Part shown: one piece after another, positions 58,991 through 64,000 of the stretch
How positions within the stretch are numbered: position 1 is the stretch's first letter
How the letters are laid out: each line of letters opens with the position of its first letter
From: Gordionus sp. m RMFG-2023
Taxonomy: Eukaryota > Nematomorpha > Gordioida > Chordodea > Parachordodidae
Assembly (NCBI RefSeq): GCF_954871325.1
Contig: NC_088775.1
Coordinates: forward strand, 73,261,561-73,325,560
Reading direction: 5' to 3'
Length of the DNA stretch: 64,000 nucleotides
Translations under genes and position numbers: made by a program
Notes under the pieces: model-generated
Databases searched by the model: none
What the model was told of the DNA's origin: nothing
What the model saw: only the letters and a program-made list of their open reading frames with translations

Positions 58991-61860
58991 AAATAGGTGC
59001 TCGATATTTTTCAACACGATGAGCTTAGGTCCATTTTTTGCAACAAAATTCAATTGACAATTTAAGATCTTAATAAGAAATAACAAATGACATTATATAT
59101 TTAGACAAAATAAAGAGGGGGCTGAGTTAATGAGGAAATGGAAATATGATTTAATAACTCCGATTTAGATGATAAAATTTTTCTTTAGGATCCTATATTT
59201 TGACTGAAATTCGTCTGCCCAATTAGATTAGGTCTTGAGCCTCACAACCTAAAATGGTAAGAGTGGTGATGACTGGTACAAAATGATATTTATCAGAGAT
59301 ATCCACATATTTATCACATTTAAATTTTTCTATAGCTTTTTAATCTTTGTTTAGGCATGATGGAACCAAAGTTTTGATGCAGGAGAAATCCCAAGCTAGG
59401 AACTTGTCATCTTCCCAGAGTGAAAATGAGGGATTCCATCCGGTTTTACATTGCTAGGAAACAAACCGATGTGTTCTATTTTGGAAGGAAAATTCCAGAT
59501 TAATTGAAAGCACTCCTGTAATAGAATTGCTTAGAGTGGGCCGGGGAGCTCCCCCAGCCTCTAGCACATTTGTGTGGGATGATCAAGTTGATGTTTAAAC
59601 AAATAGCAAGTGGAGAACTGAATTCCTGGTTATTAAGCTCATGGCCTAGGTTTTTCGAAGGAATTGCTTCTAAAAATACATGACCTGAACCAATGTTCAA
59701 AGCAAAAGGGAATGATCCACATATTGCAAGTTGGTGTAAAGATAATCAACGGTATCTGCAGCTTCTCAATCTTCCTTAGTTAAAAGGGGAAGAGGAGTGT
59801 CAGTTGCGCTGGTCTTGTGCTATAAGGAGAAAGTCTCATCTAGTAAATAATATGTTGAAAATAAAGATACAAGGATAGCAGTACTCGCAAGTCTAGAGGA
59901 GATAAATCCGGAATTCAAAGCGGTCGGAGGCCGAATTCTAATTTCTCCATTGGAAGTGGGAGAAGTGACTAGAAGCCACGAGTGGTTGAAAACGATAAGG
60001 CATTTTTAAATTTTTTATTTCTAACTTATAAGTTTTAAGTTATCCGGTAAATTTTCAGGTAGCATTAGATCTTAGGCATAAAGAATTTTGAGAATGTTGA
60101 GTTTTTTATTAGGAAATAATCCTGTGAGCAGAAAGGGAATATAAGAGTAAGTTTCTGAGGGTAGTTAAAGTTTTTTATAAAAACAGCTGGATTGCTCCTA
60201 CGCCCCCGATAGGAACTCAGAGGTGGGAGATTTCATCTTGTAGGATATTCTTAAAACTATAATTATTTTTAACGTCCGATTTTAAGAGGCAGAATTTGGG
60301 CCTATTTGTGTTTAATCTAAGACCAATAGAAACCCCAATTATTTTTATTACTCTGCAAGCCATAGCAATCTCCACAGACACATATTATATCAGCATCAAT
60401 ATATAAAATATGGAGATAATTTTTGCTTTTAATTTTTTTTTAGTGGTACAATTAAGACCTAAACAAAATAAAAGTAAATCTAGAGAGTTCCCTTGTAGAA
60501 TAACCTCAAGAGGCATGTTTGGTCCCCAGAGTGAAGAAGGAAAGGATCTTGGTAGTGTTTATTCTGTGGAGAGTATTGAATTGATTTAAATTATGTGCGT
60601 TCGATGGTTATTTTGGAGACAAATTTGAGCGGCATTATCCACTGCCTAGCAATTACTTTTTATGCTAACACCTAGCTGCATGGGTGCAAGAATACTAGAT
60701 ACAACACCTGCAGCCGATCAAAATGAAGTTGGCGATGAATCTTCGAAAGACTGTACCTATTGCAATGGTCTTATGTCTTAATTAGATTTTATAAGGTCAA
60801 TAAGTTTAGCCCCAAAAAAATCGGGCGAATAAATGGCAGAAAATCACCTGATGCAATTTTGTTGCAAATAAAGTAAGGGAAGTTAGCAGATGTGTTAATC
60901 ATTGAGCAGTTAAGCTCTGTAAAAAATAAAGGTCGTGTACCGTCAAAACCATGGGGAAAATCCTTTTGGAATAAAAGGATTGCCTTTCTGAGCTCTTACT
61001 GAGAGAACTCTTTAGAAAATAGGTTTCGACTGTATGATAATTCAAAAGATATTGTGGAACTTTGGATTTTTTTTATGCGGTCATATCAAATGGAGTAGCA
61101 ATTGAGGTTGAAGCAGCCAAACTCCTTTTAGATTTAAATTATCAATTTTCTTACTAATTTTATTTTAATATTGGCAGGATTTAAATATTTCTGTATATAT
61201 CGACCATTGATTAAGTTAGTTAATAATCTAGCCTTCTAAAGGAAGTTTTGATAGCAAGATCAGGAATCTTAAAAGCCTTGTGACCAAATAGAAGGAAATT
61301 TCCCAGTATTCCTGGGAGCTAAAATTATTCAAAAGGGAATGGATGCATTCAGAATAGGTTTTTTATGCTAGCATGCTTGCATCTTTAGGAATGCTAGAAA
61401 AATGATAATACCGGTCTCTTTCAGAAGTTTTGTGCAAAAGTGACATTGTCTAAGTAATATTGTTCTGATGAATAACTAAAATCATTAAGGGAATTTAACT
61501 TTAAAGGGAAGAGAGGCTTATTGATAAGTCTTGAAATAAATTTGTGTCCATCAAAGCAGCTGCCCTGAAATAGATAGTGTTTTAAATGATCGGAGATAAG
61601 TAGTGTGTTTAAACTTAACAAAGAATGGGGTGTGAGAGTACTTGAGTGAAAAGTTTTTGATAAGGAACATCGATTGATAGGATAACCATGAGTCTAAATT
61701 TCAGCATTTTTAGATAAGGACGAAGATTTATGACATGAAGAGCAAAGGCTGCGATTAATTTTTGTCATTAGGAACATCTTTTTGAACATAAGTTAGGTTC
61801 TTTTTAATAATTAAGCAATAATTTTCTCACTGTTGGCGAAATAATATACCTTGAAGAAGA
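58990..61860 (-). pseudogene. LINE of the restriction-like-endonuclease family, copy D, decayed
   Basis: The minus strand begins near 61768 with MTKINRSLCSSCHKSSSL and a C-x2-C-x14-H-x6-C finger. Near 60830 FGAKLIDLIKSN is followed by DIRPIAIGTVFRRFIANFI, the reverse transcriptase block found in the other copies. At 59665-59560 it has LNNQEFSSPLAICLNINLII, then near 59430 PDGIPHFHSGKM and LAWDFSC (the PD...D endonuclease pattern), and near 59215 LGRRISVK. The parts are in the right order over ~2.8 kb, so the copy was full length, but the frame is broken very often. The catalytic DD box is not readable. Confidence 0.75.
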
Positions 61861-61967
61861 GGATTAAAAGTATTAATAAAAATTACATATTGCATATTGT
61901 ATAAATTATATCACATTACACTATTTATTATATTTAAGAACATTATGTATTTTTTTAAAAATATAGA

Positions 61968-62159
61968 AGTAATTGACTCAATTTTTGAAAATGGCTAACC
62001 CAATATTTTAGCCAAAAAATTATGAAAGCCTGGAGATTTTGCCCTTAGATGGTAGAAAAGTTTGGATATCTATTAAAGAAATATTGGAGCTTGCGAAATA
62101 TTGTTTGATGAAATTTTTAGATTAACCGTTTTTAAAATTCGAACCGTTTAACAACACTA
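61968..62159. mobile_element. MITE family copy 7 (diverged)
   Basis: AATTGACTCAATTTTTGAAA, ATGGCTAACCCAATATTTT and, mirrored, GAACCGTTTAACAACACT. The left terminus is worn; the right end is intact. Confidence 0.65.
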
Positions 62160-62379
62160 ATCTAAATTATTCAACCCTACAATTCAGCGTTACATGAGAA
62201 TGCGAATAGGAGCCACTTGCCTTCATTTTTTTGAAAGGGGGCGACAATTTAAAAGGAGTAAAATAGGATAAAGTAATAATATATATTCTTGTATATCAAG
62301 AATCTTTCAATATAAAGTAAACTTAAAAATATTTATTTTTCTTAAAAAACCATAAATATATATATAAATAACATGAACA

Positions 62380-64000
62380 ATGGTTATATGTCCTACTTGC
62401 AATAACAATGTATCTCTAATAAAAGGAAATAAAATTATTTGTCATGGTAAACGTGCCAACAGATGTCCTTCATCAGGAACTTTCTTTAACAACAATGAAC
62501 CTATCATCCCTCCATCTTCTTATCCTGCTCTTATTAATAATATTAATTTGGATCCAATACCTACATCTTCAAGTTCCCACAATACTTTTAACACAGAAAC
62601 AATTCCTAAATCTTCATGCCCAGATAATAACACATTAATTCTACATCTATTGTTGAGGCTCAAGAATGGTTAGAAAAATTTATGAAGGAAAGTCTCCCAC
62701 CTACAATAGCTCGCATCCCAAAAGGTGCTCGAATTTTATTCTCAAAAAAATTTTTAGCCACTTTAACCTCCCTAAATAAAAATATCAAAAGCTTAGATAA
62801 TTGGATAAAACTATTATCACTTATATATTTAAATCTACATCTTCCAACTTCAAAATCAAATTTAACACAAAACATCGAAAAAACATTAAATTCTAATAAC
62901 AAAAGTTCCCCTCATTCTTTTAATAACCTTTTGACAGATAAGAAAAAGGCCAAGCTTATTGAAAATAAAATTAACGTATGCAATGTAAATTCAGCTATCA
63001 ACATAGCTTGTTCCAGTGATACTACCCCAATAATGATAAAACTTTTATGGCCTTGCCTAAACATCCTCAAGATTTTTCACAAATTATCCTTCCACCATCC
63101 AATAATCCCATTCCACTAATTGAGAAGGAGATCTTGGATGCAATCATGTCAATCAAAAAAGATTCCTCTGGAGGCATTGATGGTTTTCGAGCCATATATC
63201 TACAAGATATAATTAAACCATCCCTACCCCTATATCAAAATATTCTCACTCAGCTTACTATATTGCTCAATCATATTTTCTATAATAATATTCCCATCAC
63301 CATTCAGCCAATTATTTTTGGAGCCCGTTTATATCCTTAAATAAAACCAACGGGGACATCAGACCTATTGCAATAGGGTCATTGTTCCGACGTATAATTT
63401 CCAAAATTATTTGCTCCCGTATAAAATCTAACCTATCCAACTTACTACAACCAAACCAGCTTGGTTTTAATGTTACTGGAGGATGTGAGGCGGCATCCCA
63501 CTCGACACTTGTCATTCTCCACAATACAGATCAATGCATCCTTAAAATAGACCTCAAAAATGCCTTCAATTCACTTAGAAGATAACATTTTATACCCTCT
63601 TTTTGTGAAATATTCCCTTTTATTCACCTCTTAAATCAGACTGCCCTCCTAAAAATTTTATCACAGTAAACAAAGCTAGCTTTACCCATCTAGGTTCACC
63701 CATTGGAGGAGAAAATGCAAAATTTTTTTTCAGAGATGAATTCCTTGTCAAATTCAATAGAATGACAAATATTTTAAAACATTTACCTGCCCATCAGGCT
63801 TTTTATTTGCTTAAAGATTTTTTATTCATCCCAAAGATTTTACATACCTTCCGTTCATCGACAATCTTCACATCCCCTAAAATACTATTGGACCTCGAAG
63901 TCCATTTAAAAATTACCCTAGAATCCATTTTAAACATTAAATTCACATCACTCTCCTGGATGCAAGCTGCCTTTCCACCAAAGCTAGGAGGTATAGGCAT
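62380..64000 (+). pseudogene. LINE of the restriction-like-endonuclease family, copy B, cut by the window edge
   Basis: Starts MVICPTCNNNVSLIKGN with a C-x2-C-x14-H-x6-C finger, as in copies A and D, then TIARIPKGARILFSKKFLAT, KHPQDFSQIILPPSN, SSGGIDGFRAIYLQDI, FGARL, DIRPIAIGSLFRR (near 63355) and QLGFNVTGGCEAASHS with KIDLKNAFNSLRR at 63545-63585 (motif A aspartate present). The GIQQGDP and catalytic YxDD blocks are missing: the sequence passes from TALLKIL to FTHLGSPIGG within a few bases near 63660, an internal deletion of about 100 codons. It then continues HLPAHQAFYLLKDFLFIPKI and AAFPPKLGGIG to the edge. Frame changes occur near 62650, 63115 and 63340. The deletion alone makes the copy incompetent. 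Confidence 0.82.

Overview
This window looks like transposon-dense, very AT-rich nuclear DNA of a eukaryote. The evidence is spliced open frames with short GT-AG introns, LINEs, hAT, piggyBac and Sola-type DNA transposons, Helitron ends, MITEs and tRNA-like pol III boxes. There is no operon structure and no ribosome-binding sites. I cannot name the species. The mix of RTE and restriction-like-endonuclease LINEs with hAT, piggyBac and Sola fits an early-branching animal, a fungus or another opisthokont, but this is inference only.

Layout. 1-3.5 kb: a degenerate tandem array, one arm of a ~1 kb inverted repeat pair, a LINE fragment and a GC-rich repeat. 3.57-10.93 kb: one Sola-like transposon with ~0.5 kb inverted ends, split by a hAT element that left an 8-bp duplication; the other end of the Sola element keeps the uninterrupted target. 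11-13.6 kb: a broken ZMYM-type hAT, the second arm of the ~1 kb pair and a foldback element. 15-17.8 kb: an RTE LINE behind a tRNA-like sequence. 19-23 kb: a well-preserved LINE with a C-terminal PD-(D/E)XK-type endonuclease domain. 24.3-29 kb: a composite insertion that splits a tandem array and contains a piggyBac element with intact ends, a hAT remnant and a Helitron end. 29.5-32.5 kb: another hAT. 34.2-40.5 kb and 52.0-52.9 kb, minus strand: spliced, non-repetitive coding exons, probably the only host gene sequence here and possibly one long gene. 42.3-44.2 kb: an older LINE copy. 45.15-46.08 kb: a short Helitron carrying a tRNA-like sequence. 47.5-51.5 kb: a second Sola-like element with two further layers of nesting. 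53.2-56 kb: a gag/protease-type LTR-retroelement fossil split by a 574-bp MITE. 59-61.8 kb and 62.4-64 kb: two more LINE copies in opposite orientations.

The elements mostly interact by nesting and by shared ends. The seven-copy MITE family has ends resembling those of the 3.7 kb hAT, suggesting cross-mobilisation. I found no convincing new immune, toxin or biosynthetic system. The most informative items are the dated nested insertions, the two identical A7 frameshift sites in the piggyBac gene, the duplicated unknown exon in the ~1 kb inverted pair, and the unassigned spliced host gene.
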